DNA of 64,000 nt from Stenotrophomonas sp. ZAC14D1_NAIMI4_1 (GCF_003086775.1 NZ_CP026001.1:2506407-2570406); one strand, 5' to 3'; positions 1-8,723 are shown, numbered from the stretch's first letter. The notes: generated from the letters alone by a model not told the origin. Made by a program: numbers and translations.

Positions 1-139
1 ACATCCGGGCGGCGATCAGGCAGGTGAAGGGGGTCTGTGTGCTGTACGCAGCAGAGGCCGGTTTGGATGCAGCCCGCTGCCGTGCATCCAACCCGGGCTG
101 CCATGCGTATCACCTGCAGGCCAACCGCCAGGACCCCTC

Positions 140-907
140 ATGCACACCGCCGGGCTGCTGCTGTACCTGTCCACCGTGGCCAGCGCCACGCCCCTGCTGC
201 GTACCGAAGGCATTGCCAGCCTGGCCGACGGCACCCCCGCCTACCGCGAAGTGCACTGGCGGCGCGGGGCGCCCGAGGGCGCGCAGCGCTGGGTGCAGTA
301 CCTGTGCCCGGATGGCCGCCCGTTCGCCCGCAAGGAATTGCCGGGCACCGCGCAGCCGCTGGCACGGGGCTACCTGCTGCAGGACGGGCGCAGCGGCCAG
401 GCCGCACGCGTGGTGGTGGCCGGCACACGGGTCAGCATCGACTGGAAGGAAAGCGCGGCGGAGGCCGAACGCCAGGCCCGCGTGCCACTGCCCGCCGACG
501 CGGTGATCGACACCGGTTTCGACGCGGCGGTGCGCGCGCATTGGCCGGCGTTGATGAAGGGCGAGCAGGTCCAGCTGCCCTTCCTGGTCCCGGGGCGGCA
601 ACGCTTCTACCCGGTCAGCGTGCGCCGGACCGGCGCACTGCACTGGCAGGGCATCCCCGCGCAGGCCATCGAGGTGCGCCTGGCGGCGTGGTACGGCGTG
701 GTCGCCCCCCGGCTGTCGCTGGTGTATGCCGATGATGACCGCCGCCTGCTCGAGTTCCGCGGCACCAGCAACCTCCGCGATGCACGCGGCGCCTATCCGG
801 CCGTCATTGTCCGCTTCGCCGCGCCCGCGTCGCCGCAGCCGCTGGCGCAATGGCAGCAGGCCTGGTCGCAGCCGCTGGTGGCGAGCTGCACCGTGAGCAG
901 CAGGTGA
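140..907 (+). CDS. Hypothetical exported protein next to the lipid cluster
   Basis: A 255-residue protein that I do not recognise. The N-terminus (MHTAGLLLYLSTVASATP) is a short hydrophobic stretch ending in small residues, which looks like a cleavable signal peptide and suggests a periplasmic product. The rest is soluble, with two or three Cys (one near residue 55, one near the C-terminus) and no obvious enzymatic motif. It is read in the same direction as the desaturase gene that follows 83 bp later, so it may be a first or separate member of the lipid cluster. No good Shine-Dalgarno decides the start; the ATG at 140 is chosen because it gives the signal peptide. Gene reality is supported by codon bias; function is unknown. 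Confidence 0.7.
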   Translation: MHTAGLLLYLSTVASATPLLRTEGIASLADGTPAYREVHWRRGAPEGAQRWVQYLCPDGRPFARKELPGTAQPLARGYLLQDGRSGQAARVVVAGTRVSIDWKESAAEAERQARVPLPADAVIDTGFDAAVRAHWPALMKGEQVQLPFLVPGRQRFYPVSVRRTGALHWQGIPAQAIEVRLAAWYGVVAPRLSLVYADDDRRLLEFRGTSNLRDARGAYPAVIVRFAAPASPQPLAQWQQAWSQPLVASCTVSSR

Positions 908-930
908 AGCCGCACGCGATCCGCATTCAC

Positions 931-960
931 TGCATCCAATTGGCGCCCTGTCGCGTAGAT
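931..960 (+). promoter_or_regulatory. Candidate ECF-type promoter of the lipid operon
   Basis: In the 83-bp gap before the desaturase there is TGCATCC (931-937) followed after 16 bp by CGTA (954-957). This weakly resembles the -35 TGATCC and -10 CGTA-like elements of ChrR-type (ECF11) sigma factors, which control related lipid clusters in other proteobacteria. It is a guess from position and partial consensus; one extra base interrupts the -35 match. Confidence 0.2.
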
Positions 961-990
961 GTAGACAGACACGCCCTCGAGACCTCGCCC

Positions 991-1944
991 ATGTCCGCCG
1001 CCGCGCCCCTTCCACGCCGACGTGAGCGACTGCTGCGCACCCTGCGACGCTGGTTCGATACCGAGGCCGCTGCAGCGCAGGCCGATGCGGCGCATCGCGG
1101 CCGCATCGACTGGCTGCGCGCGGTGCCCTTCGTGCTGCTGCACGTGGCGTGCCTGGGCGTGATCTGGGTGGGGGTGTCGTGGACCGCAGTCGCGGTAGCG
1201 CTGGCGCTGTATGCGGTGCGCATGTTCGCCATCACCGGGTTCTACCACCGCTACTTCTCGCATCGCACGTTCCACGCATCGCGCCCGGTGCAGTTCGTGT
1301 TCGCGGTGATCGGCGCGGCCAGCGTGCAGCGCGGCCCGCTGTGGTGGGCCGCCCACCATCGCCACCACCATCGCCACGCCGACCAGCCGCAGGATCCGCA
1401 TTCGCCCGTTACCGGTGGCTTCTGGCGCAGCCACATGGGCTGGTTTCTGACCCGCGAGGCCTTCGCCACCGACCTGTCCCGCGTGCCCGATCTGGCCCGC
1501 TATCCCGAACTGCGCTGGCTGGACCGCTTCGATATCGCGGTACCGGTGCTGCTGGCCGCAGCCCTCTACGCCATCGGCGCCTTGCTGGAGCGCGTGGCCC
1601 CCGGCCTGAATACCACGGGCCCACAGCTGCTGGTGTGGGGCTTTTTCATCTCCACCGTAGTGCTTTTCCATGCCACGGTCACCATCAATTCGCTGGCCCA
1701 CCGCTTCGGCAGCCGCCGCTTCGACACCCGCGATGACAGCCGCAACAACCTGTGGCTGGCCCTGCTGACCTTTGGCGAAGGCTGGCACAACAACCACCAC
1801 TTCTTCCCGGGGACGGCCCGCCAGGGCTTCCGCTGGTGGGAAGTGGACCTGACCTGGTACGGGCTGCGGCTGCTGGCCGCGGTGGGCTTGGTCAGTGGTC
1901 TCAAGCCGATTCCCGAGTGGGTGCTGGCCAAGGCGAAGGACTGA
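991..1944 (+). CDS. Fatty acid (acyl-CoA/acyl-lipid) desaturase, delta-9 type
   Basis: A 317-residue integral membrane di-iron desaturase that should introduce a cis double bond into an acyl chain using O2. The three diagnostic histidine boxes are present: HRYFSH (about residues 86-91), a very His-rich second box HHRHHHRH (about 122-129), and HNNHH (about 267-271). Hydrophobic segments around residues 45-80 and 175-220 fit the family topology. The start at 991 is chosen because the open frame upstream lacks family similarity. The stop is 2 bp before the next ATG, so it heads a translationally coupled operon. Unsaturated chains made here would be substrates for the cyclopropane-type methyltransferases downstream. 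Exact regiospecificity cannot be read from sequence. Confidence 0.9.
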   Translation: MSAAAPLPRRRERLLRTLRRWFDTEAAAAQADAAHRGRIDWLRAVPFVLLHVACLGVIWVGVSWTAVAVALALYAVRMFAITGFYHRYFSHRTFHASRPVQFVFAVIGAASVQRGPLWWAAHHRHHHRHADQPQDPHSPVTGGFWRSHMGWFLTREAFATDLSRVPDLARYPELRWLDRFDIAVPVLLAAALYAIGALLERVAPGLNTTGPQLLVWGFFISTVVLFHATVTINSLAHRFGSRRFDTRDDSRNNLWLALLTFGEGWHNNHHFFPGTARQGFRWWEVDLTWYGLRLLAAVGLVSGLKPIPEWVLAKAKD

Positions 1945-1946
1945 GC

Positions 1947-3224
1947 ATGCGCATCGCGGTCATCGGTTCGGGCATTGCAGGGCTGGCCAGCGCGTACTGG
2001 CTGGACGGCGAGCACGAAGTCACCCTGTACGAAGCCAACGACTACTTGGGCGGTCACACCCACACCCATCAGGTGGAGGTAGACGGGCGCCCGCTGTCGG
2101 TGGATACCGGCTTCATCGTGTTCAACCCCGAGCACTATCCGCTGCTGACCGCCCTGTTCGACGAGCTGGGCGTGGCGTCACAGCCGACCACGATGAGTTT
2201 CTCGATGCACAGCGAGCGCAGCGGCGTGGAGTACAACGCCACCTCGCTGGATGGGCTGTTCTGCCAGCGCCGCAACCTGGTGTCGCCGCGCTTCTGGGGC
2301 ATGCTGGCCGACCTGCGGCGCTTCTACCGCGATGCGCCGCTGCTGCTGGCCGAAGCCGAGGGCCCGACGCTGGGCCAGTACCTGCGGCAGCAGCGTTACG
2401 GCGATGCGTTCGTGGAGGAACATCTGCTGCCGATGGCGTCGGCGCTGTGGTCTTCGCCAACGGCCACCGTGCTGGACTTCCCGGCACGCTACCTGGTCCA
2501 GTTCATGGCCAACCACCAGATGCTGCAGATGACCGGCCGCCCGCCGTGGCGCGTGGTCAAGGGTGGCTCGGCACGCTATGTGGATGCCCTGCGCAGCCGC
2601 TGGCGCGTGCACGAGCGGCTGGAAACCCCGGTCCGGGCGATCGAGCGCATGCCCTGGGGCGCGCGCGTGCACAGCGCCGCCGGCATCGAAGGCTTCGACG
2701 AGGTGATCCTGGCCTGCCACAGCGACCAGGCGCTGGCCCTGTTGGCCGATGCCGACCCGGTCGAGCACGCCGTGCTGGGCGCCATCCGTTACCAGGCCAA
2801 CGAGGCGGTGCTGCACACCGACGCCTCGCTGCTGCCGCGCAACCGCAAGGCCTGGGCCGCCTGGAACGCGCACGTACCTGCCGACCCGGACGCGCCGTGC
2901 ACAGTCAGCTACTGCATGAACCTGCTGCAGGGCCTGCCTGGCGACACGCCGCTGGTGGTGACCCTCAACCGCAGCGATGCCATCGACCCCTCGAAGGTGC
3001 TGCGCCGTCTGCATTACGCGCACCCGGTGCACGACCATGCCGCGGTACGCGCGCAGCAGCGCTGGGGCGAGATCCAGGGCCATCGCCATACCTGGTTCGC
3101 CGGCGCCTACTGGGGCTGGGGCTTCCATGAAGACGGCATCGCCAGTGCGCGGCGCACGGTCGACGCGCTGCGCTCCCGCACCGGCATCGCATCGCCGCTG
3201 CGCCCGACCGAGATCACCGCATGA
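1947..3224 (+). CDS. NAD(P)/FAD-dependent oxidoreductase (amine oxidase fold)
   Basis: A 425-residue flavoprotein. The N-terminal dinucleotide-binding motif GSGIAG (residues 7-12) is followed by an acidic residue in LYEAND at the end of the second strand, typical of FAD binding in the phytoene-desaturase/amine-oxidase superfamily. GGHTHTH and DTGF follow, as in the COG2907 proteins found beside cyclopropane-fatty-acid synthase genes. It starts 2 bp after the desaturase stop and its own stop overlaps the DUF1365 start (ATGA). In Rhodobacter sphaeroides, flavoproteins in comparable clusters act on lipid acyl chains in the cyclopropane or methylated-furan fatty acid route; a similar role is inferred here from neighbourhood. 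Confidence 0.85.
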   Translation: MRIAVIGSGIAGLASAYWLDGEHEVTLYEANDYLGGHTHTHQVEVDGRPLSVDTGFIVFNPEHYPLLTALFDELGVASQPTTMSFSMHSERSGVEYNATSLDGLFCQRRNLVSPRFWGMLADLRRFYRDAPLLLAEAEGPTLGQYLRQQRYGDAFVEEHLLPMASALWSSPTATVLDFPARYLVQFMANHQMLQMTGRPPWRVVKGGSARYVDALRSRWRVHERLETPVRAIERMPWGARVHSAAGIEGFDEVILACHSDQALALLADADPVEHAVLGAIRYQANEAVLHTDASLLPRNRKAWAAWNAHVPADPDAPCTVSYCMNLLQGLPGDTPLVVTLNRSDAIDPSKVLRRLHYAHPVHDHAAVRAQQRWGEIQGHRHTWFAGAYWGWGFHEDGIASARRTVDALRSRTGIASPLRPTEITA

Positions 3225-3988
3225 CCGCCAGTGCGCTCTACTTCGGCCATGTGCAGCACCGGCGGCACCACCCGCATGCGCACGCGTTCCGCTATCCCGT
3301 CGCGCAGCTGCTGCTTGACCTCGACGAGCTGGACCAGGTCTTCGCCGGGCGCTGGCTCTGGTCGGTCAACCGCCGCAACCTGGCCGAATTCCGCCGCAGT
3401 GATTACCTGGGCGCCTCCGGGGTGCCGCTGGCCGATGCCGTGCGCGACCACGCCGCCACCGTGCTGGGCCGCCGTCCTGCCGGCCCGGTGCGCCTGCTGG
3501 CGCATCTGCGCTTCGGCGGCCACGTGTTCAATCCGGTCAGCTTCTACTACTGCTACCAGGCTGACGGCAGCACGCTGGATTGCATCGTCGCCGACATCAC
3601 CAACACCCCGTGGAAGGAACGGCATGCCTACGTGCTGCCGGTCGAGCAGGCCCAGCACGAAGGCGGCAGCCTGCGCTGGCAGTTCGACAAGTGCTTCCAC
3701 GTCTCGCCCTTCATGCCGATGGACTGCCGCTACGACTGGCGCTTCAACGCACCAGGCGACGCGCTGCGCGTGCACATGCAGGTCTGGCGCGACGGCGTCC
3801 GCCAGTTTGATGCCACCCAGTCGATGCAGCGCCGCCCGCTGGATGGCCGCGGCCTGGCCCGCGTGCTGCTGGCCTACCCGTTGATGACCGTGCAGGTGGT
3901 GGCGGCCATCCACTGGCATGCACTGCGCCTGTGGATGAAGCGCAACCCCGTGCACGACCACCCTTCCCTTGCCGAGAAACCGCGATGA
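3221..3988 (+). CDS. DUF1365 domain-containing protein
   Basis: A 255-residue protein of the DUF1365 family (COG3496), nearly always encoded between the FAD oxidoreductase and the cyclopropane-type methyltransferase in these clusters. Family landmarks include the N-terminal LYFGHVQHRR, the FNPVSFYYCYQ segment (about residues 105-116) and the HVSPFMPMD segment near residue 160. A hydrophobic stretch near residues 205-225 may associate with the membrane. It overlaps the upstream stop by ATGA and its stop overlaps the next start. Biochemical role is unknown for the family; association with acyl-chain modification is contextual. Confidence 0.88.
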   Translation: MTASALYFGHVQHRRHHPHAHAFRYPVAQLLLDLDELDQVFAGRWLWSVNRRNLAEFRRSDYLGASGVPLADAVRDHAATVLGRRPAGPVRLLAHLRFGGHVFNPVSFYYCYQADGSTLDCIVADITNTPWKERHAYVLPVEQAQHEGGSLRWQFDKCFHVSPFMPMDCRYDWRFNAPGDALRVHMQVWRDGVRQFDATQSMQRRPLDGRGLARVLLAYPLMTVQVVAAIHWHALRLWMKRNPVHDHPSLAEKPR

Positions 3989-5244
3989 ACAACCTGACGC
4001 CTTCGGTGGCCCTGCCCCGCGCCGGCGCACTGGATGCCTTCCTGCGCCGCCGCCTGCTGGCGCAGCTCGCCCCGTTGCGGGACGGCCAGCTGCGCGTGCG
4101 CGATGCCTTCGGCGAGGTGCTGCTAGGCAATGGCCACGGCCCGCTGCAGGCAACGGTGACCATCGACGACCCGGCGTTCTACCGCAAGGTGGCCGCGCAG
4201 GGCAGCGTCGGTGCCGGCGAAAGCTACATCCATGGTGACTGGCGCTGCGACGACCTGGTGGCACTGGTGCGCCTGCTGGTGCGCAACCGCGACCTGCTCG
4301 ATGGCATGGAGCGCGGCCCGGCACGCGCGGCCGGCTGGCTGCTGCGTGGCTGGAACCGCCTGCGCCGCAACAGCCGCGAGGGCAGCCGTCGCAACATTGC
4401 CGCGCACTACGACCTGGGCAACGATTTCTTCGCCTTGTTCCTGTCGTCGGACCTGATGTACTCCTCGGCGTTGTACGCGCAGGCCGACGAGACGCTGGAG
4501 GTGGCCTCGACCCGCAAGCTGGACCGCATCTGCCAGCAGCTGCGCCTGCAGCCGGGCGATCGTGTGGTGGAGATCGGCACCGGCTGGGGCGGTTTCGCCG
4601 TGCATGCCGCACGCAACTACGGCTGCCACGTCACCACCACCACCATTTCCGCCGAACAGCATGCGCTGGCCGTGCAGCGCGTACAGGACGCCGGCCTGCA
4701 GGACCGCGTCAGCGTGCTGATGCAGGACTACCGCGACCTGCAGGGACAGTTCGACAAGCTGGTTTCCATCGAGATGATCGAGGCCATCGGCGCCGAGTTC
4801 CTCGACACCTACATGGGCACCCTGCAGCGCCTGCTGAAGCCCGAGGGCGTGGCCCTGCTGCAGGCGATCACCATCGAAGACCACCGCTACGAGCAGGCCC
4901 GGCGCAGCGTCGACTACATCAAGCGTTTCGTTTTCCCCGGCAGCTTCATTCCCTCGATCAACGCGATCATGGCCGCCAAGACCCGGGCCAGTGACCTGCA
5001 GCTGGTGGCGCAACAGGATTTCGGCCACTCCTACGCCCTCACCCTGCGCGCCTGGCGGCAGCGCTTCCTGGCGCAGCGTGCCGCCGTGCAGGCACAGGGC
5101 TTCGACGAGCGCTTCTGCCGGCTGTGGGAGTTCTACCTGGCCTACTGCGAGGGCGGCTTCCTGGAGCGATCCATCGGCGTATCGCACCTGCTGCTGGCGC
5201 GCCCGGGCTATTGCACGGACGTGCCCGCAGGCGGCGAGGCCTGA
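3985..5244 (+). CDS. cfa: Cyclopropane-fatty-acyl-phospholipid synthase family methyltransferase
   Basis: A 419-residue SAM-dependent lipid methyltransferase. Family features are AHYDLGNDFF (residues 140-149), DLMYSSALY just after, and the SAM-binding motif I VVEIGTGWGG (194-203). The C-terminal half has the IEMIEAIG and RYEQARRSVDYIKRFVFPG segments typical of CFA synthase. The enzyme transfers a methylene or methyl group from SAM to a cis double bond of a membrane phospholipid acyl chain. The start at 3985 overlaps the DUF1365 stop; the other possible upstream starts would give a longer overlap. A second, shorter member of this superfamily lies at 6591-7664, so the two may do different steps (ring closure versus methylation). 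Confidence 0.92.
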   Translation: MNNLTPSVALPRAGALDAFLRRRLLAQLAPLRDGQLRVRDAFGEVLLGNGHGPLQATVTIDDPAFYRKVAAQGSVGAGESYIHGDWRCDDLVALVRLLVRNRDLLDGMERGPARAAGWLLRGWNRLRRNSREGSRRNIAAHYDLGNDFFALFLSSDLMYSSALYAQADETLEVASTRKLDRICQQLRLQPGDRVVEIGTGWGGFAVHAARNYGCHVTTTTISAEQHALAVQRVQDAGLQDRVSVLMQDYRDLQGQFDKLVSIEMIEAIGAEFLDTYMGTLQRLLKPEGVALLQAITIEDHRYEQARRSVDYIKRFVFPGSFIPSINAIMAAKTRASDLQLVAQQDFGHSYALTLRAWRQRFLAQRAAVQAQGFDERFCRLWEFYLAYCEGGFLERSIGVSHLLLARPGYCTDVPAGGEA

Positions 5245-5245
5245 G

Positions 5246-5806
5246 ATGGGCCGCACGTGGGCCAACCTGCTCGGCAACCAGCTGGTCTGGCTGTGCGCAG
5301 TGGCGGGCGCGGGCCGTGGCTGGCAATGGCCGGCCCTGGTGGCGGCGTCGCTGTACATCGCCAGCCAGGTGCTCACCAGTCCTGTGCCGCGGCTGGAACT
5401 GCGCCTGCTGCTGCTTGCCCTCGCCTGCGCCTGGCTGGTGGATGGGGTTGCCGCCGCCAGCGGCGCGATGCGTTATGCCGCCGCGCCCCTGGGCTGGGCG
5501 CCGCCGCCCTGGATCATGGCGCTGTGGGCGGCCTTCGCCATGACGCTGACGTGTTCGATGGCCTTCCTGCAGCGCCATCGCCTGCTGCCGGTAGCCTTCG
5601 GCCTGCTGCTGGCTCCGCTGGCCTACATCTCGGCGGCGCGCGGTTTCCAGGCGGTGCACTTTGCTGCGCCCGCTTGGCACGGCGTGCTGCTGCTGGGAGT
5701 GGGCTGGAGCATCGCGCTGCCGCTGCTGTGCGCACTGGCACGGCGCGGCACCGGCAACACCGGCATGAATGCACACGGAAACGCTCACAAGGGAACACGC
5801 GCATGA
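5246..5806 (+). CDS. DUF2878 family integral membrane protein
   Basis: A 186-residue, strongly hydrophobic protein with about five or six predicted membrane spans (for example residues 12-30, 50-68, 83-105, 117-135 and 145-165). Length, topology and position between the cfa-like gene and a DUF1295 gene match the DUF2878 family. Its ATG lies 1 bp after the preceding stop and its own TGA overlaps the next ATG, so translation is coupled. The last 15 residues are hydrophilic with several His and Lys. Function is not known; a role in membrane lipid handling is inferred from the operon. Confidence 0.8.
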   Translation: MGRTWANLLGNQLVWLCAVAGAGRGWQWPALVAASLYIASQVLTSPVPRLELRLLLLALACAWLVDGVAAASGAMRYAAAPLGWAPPPWIMALWAAFAMTLTCSMAFLQRHRLLPVAFGLLLAPLAYISAARGFQAVHFAAPAWHGVLLLGVGWSIALPLLCALARRGTGNTGMNAHGNAHKGTRA

Positions 5807-6594
5807 ACCTGCTTGGCTGGGTGCTGCTCTACGCGGTGCTGGTGATGTGCTGGGGCTGGGCCTGGCAGCGCCGCCACCACAACATCGGCGTGGTCGACGT
5901 GCTGTGGGCCAAGGGCGTGGCGGCCGGCGCACTGCTGCTGGCCTGGCTGGGCGATGGCGCGATGCAGCCGCGCATCGCACTGGCCGTGCTGGGTGGCCTG
6001 TGGGGCAGCCGGCTCGCCCTGCACCTCTGGCACCGCGTGCGCAGTGAAGACGAGGATGGCCGCTACCGCTACCTGCGCGGGCACTGGAACGGCCACCAGG
6101 GAAAGATCTTCGGGTTCTTCATGGCCCAGGCCCTGCTGGTGGTGCTGTTCGCGCTGCCGTTCCTGGCGGTTGCGCGCAACCCGTCCACCGGTCACGCCGC
6201 GTGGATCGCGGCCGCCGTGGCGGTGTGGCTGCTCAGTGTCGGCGGCGAAGCACTGGCCGATCGCCAGCTCGCGCGCTTCCGCGCCAATCCGGCCAACAAG
6301 GGCCGCACCTGCCGGCAGGGGCTGTGGCGTTACTCGCGCCACCCGAACTACTTCTTCGAATGGCTGCATTGGTTTACCTACGTGCTGCTCGCCGTTGGCT
6401 CGCCGCTGTGGTGGCTGGCCTGGTCCGGCCCGGTGGTGATGTACCTGTTCCTGCGTTACCTCAGCGGCGTGCCCTTCACCGAGAAGCAGGCCCTGCGCAG
6501 CCGCGGCGAGGACTACCGCGACTACCAGCGCAGCACGTCGATGTTCTTCCCGTGGTTCCCCCGCACCTCCCCTTCCCAGGACCGCACGCCATGA
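5803..6594 (+). CDS. DUF1295 (steroid 5-alpha-reductase-like) membrane protein
   Basis: A 263-residue polytopic membrane protein of the DUF1295 family, which belongs to the 3-oxo-5-alpha-steroid 4-dehydrogenase/ICMT-like fold that reduces double bonds or methylates prenyl or lipid substrates. The C-terminal signature is visible: GLWRYSRHPNYFFEW near residues 173-187, then SGVPFTEKQALRSRGEDY near the end. These RHPNYF and E-rich segments bind cofactor in the fold. It overlaps both neighbours by 4 bp. DUF1295 genes recur in CFA clusters of Vibrio, Shewanella and Pseudomonas; the substrate is unknown. Confidence 0.87.
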   Translation: MNLLGWVLLYAVLVMCWGWAWQRRHHNIGVVDVLWAKGVAAGALLLAWLGDGAMQPRIALAVLGGLWGSRLALHLWHRVRSEDEDGRYRYLRGHWNGHQGKIFGFFMAQALLVVLFALPFLAVARNPSTGHAAWIAAAVAVWLLSVGGEALADRQLARFRANPANKGRTCRQGLWRYSRHPNYFFEWLHWFTYVLLAVGSPLWWLAWSGPVVMYLFLRYLSGVPFTEKQALRSRGEDYRDYQRSTSMFFPWFPRTSPSQDRTP

Positions 6595-7664
6595 ACACTG
6601 CCAGCCCGCTGCACCCACCCGTCCAGATCGAAGGCGGCCTGACCGGCTGGGCCGAGCGCGGCTGGATTCCGGATGTCGCCCTGCGGGCCGGCATACGCCG
6701 CCAGTGCGCGCAGCGCCTGCAGGAGGAAACCGAGGGCGGCCTTGCCGCGCAGTCGGTGCGCTTCCAGCGGCGCATTGCCGACCTCGCCGGCAGTCCGTTG
6801 GCCCTGCATGTGGATGCGGCCAACCGCCAGCATTACGAGGTGCCCGCCGCCTTTTTCCAGGCGTGCCTCGGCAAGCGCCTGAAGTACAGCAGCTGCTATT
6901 ACCGCACCGGTCACGAAACCCTGGACCAGGCCGAAGACGCAATGCTGGAGCTGTACGCGCAGCGCGCCGGCCTGCGCGACGGGCAGGACATCCTCGAGCT
7001 GGGGTGTGGCTGGGGCTCGCTGACCTTGTGGATGGCCGAACGCTATCCCAATGCGCGCATCACCGCCGTCTCCAATTCGCACAGCCAGCGCGAGCACATC
7101 CTCGGCCAGTGCCAGGCGCGGAGCCTGCGCAACGTCGAGGTGCTCACCCGCGACGTCAACCTGCTGGAACTGCCGGCAGCGCGATTCGACCGCTGCGTGT
7201 CGGTGGAGATGTTCGAGCACGTGCGCAACTACCAGCAGCTGCTGCAGCGCATCGCCGACTGGCTGCGCCCGGACGGCGCGCTGTTCGTGCACATCTTTGC
7301 CCACCGCACGCTGATGTATCCGTTCGAGACGGAAGGCGATGACAACTGGATGGGGCGGCACTTCTTCACCGGCGGCCTGATGCCGGCCGCCGACACCCTG
7401 CTGCACTTCCAGCAGCACCTGCAGCTGGACCAGCGCTGGCTGCTGGATGGCACCCATTACGAGCGTACCGCCAACCACTGGCTGGACAACCAGGACGCGG
7501 CGCGCGGATCGCTGATGCCCATCCTGCAGGCCACCTACGGCGACGCCGCGGCGCGCATCTGGTGGCAGCGCTGGCGCATGTTCTGGATGGCCTGCGCCGA
7601 ACTGTTCGGCTATGACGATGGCCAGCAGTGGCTGGTCGCCCACTACCTGTTCCGCCCACGCTGA
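6591..7664 (+). CDS. Second CFA-like SAM-dependent lipid methyltransferase
   Basis: A 357-residue class I methyltransferase. It has the acyl-lipid methyltransferase segment HYEVPAAFF (residues 81-89), KYSSCYY at about 98-104 and SAM motif I LELGCGWGS (135-143), then VEMFEHVRNY. It lacks the long N-terminal region of true CFA synthases and resembles the shorter 11-methyl-type methyltransferases that work on unsaturated chains. The ATG overlaps the stop of the DUF1295 gene. Having two members of this superfamily in one operon is the main clue that the pathway makes a product beyond a simple cyclopropane ring, such as a methylated or furan fatty acid. Confidence 0.88.
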   Translation: MNTASPLHPPVQIEGGLTGWAERGWIPDVALRAGIRRQCAQRLQEETEGGLAAQSVRFQRRIADLAGSPLALHVDAANRQHYEVPAAFFQACLGKRLKYSSCYYRTGHETLDQAEDAMLELYAQRAGLRDGQDILELGCGWGSLTLWMAERYPNARITAVSNSHSQREHILGQCQARSLRNVEVLTRDVNLLELPAARFDRCVSVEMFEHVRNYQQLLQRIADWLRPDGALFVHIFAHRTLMYPFETEGDDNWMGRHFFTGGLMPAADTLLHFQQHLQLDQRWLLDGTHYERTANHWLDNQDAARGSLMPILQATYGDAAARIWWQRWRMFWMACAELFGYDDGQQWLVAHYLFRPR

Positions 7665-7677
7665 AGGAGACGTAGAC

Positions 7678-8211
7678 ATGCGTATGCCCCCGTTGTTCAC
7701 GCTTCTGGCCGTGGCCCTGTTTGGCGCGGGCTGCAGCAGCCAGGACACCCGCCCCCTCCCGCGCCCCGCATCGGTGGACGTGCCGCGCTTCATGGGTGAC
7801 TGGTACGTGATCGCCCACATCCCATCCTGGCCCGAGCGCGAAGCGTTTGATGCGGTGGAAAGCTACGCGCTGAAGCCTGACGGGCGCATCCAGACCACTT
7901 TTACCTATCGCAAGGGCAGCTTCGATGCGCCCTTCAAGAGCATGCATCCGGTTGGCCGGGTCGAGAAGGAAGGTGCCGGTGCGGTCTGGGGCATGCAGTT
8001 CGTCTGGCCCATCCAGGCCGAATACATCATTGCGTGGCTGGACGAGGGCTATCAGCAGACCATCGTCGGTCGCAGCAAGCGCGACTACGTCTGGTACATG
8101 GCCCGCACGCCGCAGGTCTCGCCACAGGACTACCAGCCGGCGGTCGACCGTATCGCCGCAATGGGCTATGACACGAGCAAACTGCGACGGGTGCCGCAAT
8201 CGGTGCGCTGA
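7678..8211 (+). CDS. Lipocalin-family outer membrane lipoprotein (Blc-like)
   Basis: A 177-residue lipoprotein. The signal peptide ends in a lipobox-like FGAGC with Cys at residue 17. The lipocalin signature GDWYVIAHIP lies near residues 40-49 (usual GxWY), with strand-forming segments such as TTFTYRKGSF, YIIAWLDEGYQQTIVGRS and DYVWYMARTP after it. Bacterial lipocalins (Blc) bind fatty acids or lysophospholipids at the outer membrane. A GGAG Shine-Dalgarno lies 13 bp after the methyltransferase stop. As last gene of the cluster it may carry or salvage the modified fatty acids. In other bacteria a DUF3833 lipoprotein often takes this place. Confidence 0.9.
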   Translation: MRMPPLFTLLAVALFGAGCSSQDTRPLPRPASVDVPRFMGDWYVIAHIPSWPEREAFDAVESYALKPDGRIQTTFTYRKGSFDAPFKSMHPVGRVEKEGAGAVWGMQFVWPIQAEYIIAWLDEGYQQTIVGRSKRDYVWYMARTPQVSPQDYQPAVDRIAAMGYDTSKLRRVPQSVR

Positions 8212-8284
8212 TCGCCACAGCGCCCTGTGCGGCGACGATGGGGCTGCGGCATAATCCCGCCCCCATCAAGGAGAAATCGTTTTC

Positions 8285-8548
8285 ATGGAGATCGCAGCAC
8301 CCGCCGTTCCGCCCAAGGACTATCTGTTCCTCGCCGTCCTGAGCATTTTCTGCGGCTTCTGGCCGTTCGGCATCGTCGCCACCGTCTACGCCAACAAGAC
8401 CTCGTCACTCAATGCCACCGGCCAGACCGGCCCGGCGTCCATCGCCTCGCGCAAGGCACTGCGCTGGATGATCGCGTCGTTCGTGACGCTGCCGGCCCTG
8501 CTGGTCGTGCTCATCGGCTACGGGCTGATCACTCGCGCCATGGCGTAA
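8285..8548 (+). CDS. Small CD225/dispanin-like membrane protein
   Basis: An 87-residue protein with two hydrophobic segments (about residues 13-33 and 60-82) separated by a cytosolic loop containing ANKTSSLNATGQTGPASIASRKAL. The pattern PPKDYLFLAVLSIFCGFWPFGIVA, a helix with Cys-Gly-Phe followed by a Pro-containing hairpin, matches the CD225/dispanin (IFITM-like) fold. AAGGAG sits about 11 bp upstream of the ATG, and CATAAT around 8250 could be a -10. Bacterial dispanins have no settled function. It precedes an SPFH-domain gene on the same strand. Confidence 0.75.
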   Translation: MEIAAPAVPPKDYLFLAVLSIFCGFWPFGIVATVYANKTSSLNATGQTGPASIASRKALRWMIASFVTLPALLVVLIGYGLITRAMA

Positions 8549-8555
8549 GTACTCC

Positions 8556-8590
8556 GGGCGGGCACGGGCAACCGCCTGTCCCGCCCTTTC
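8556..8590 (+). terminator. Likely Rho-independent terminator after the dispanin gene
   Basis: GGGCGGGCA pairs imperfectly with TGTCCCGCCC about 15 bases later, and the stem is followed by TTTCC. This GC-rich hairpin directly after the stop codon suggests that the small gene ends its transcript here. Confidence 0.45.
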
Positions 8591-8723
8591 CTGCCGGTTC
8601 TGCCTGGCATGCCGTGCATGAATGCGCGCCTGCGGCACCGGTGGCGAGGCACCGCCCCGCTCCTCTATAGTCAGCCGAGCACGACAGGCACGGTGCCTGT
8701 CCGGTAACCACAGGGAGCAGGTC

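Noticed and set aside
1..139. Possible tail of an upstream gene and a small hairpin GGATGCAGC...GTGCATCC
   Set aside because: Frame 1 stops after eight codons and the other frames show no coding signal. The hairpin is weak and has no terminator tail. Nothing can be supported here.
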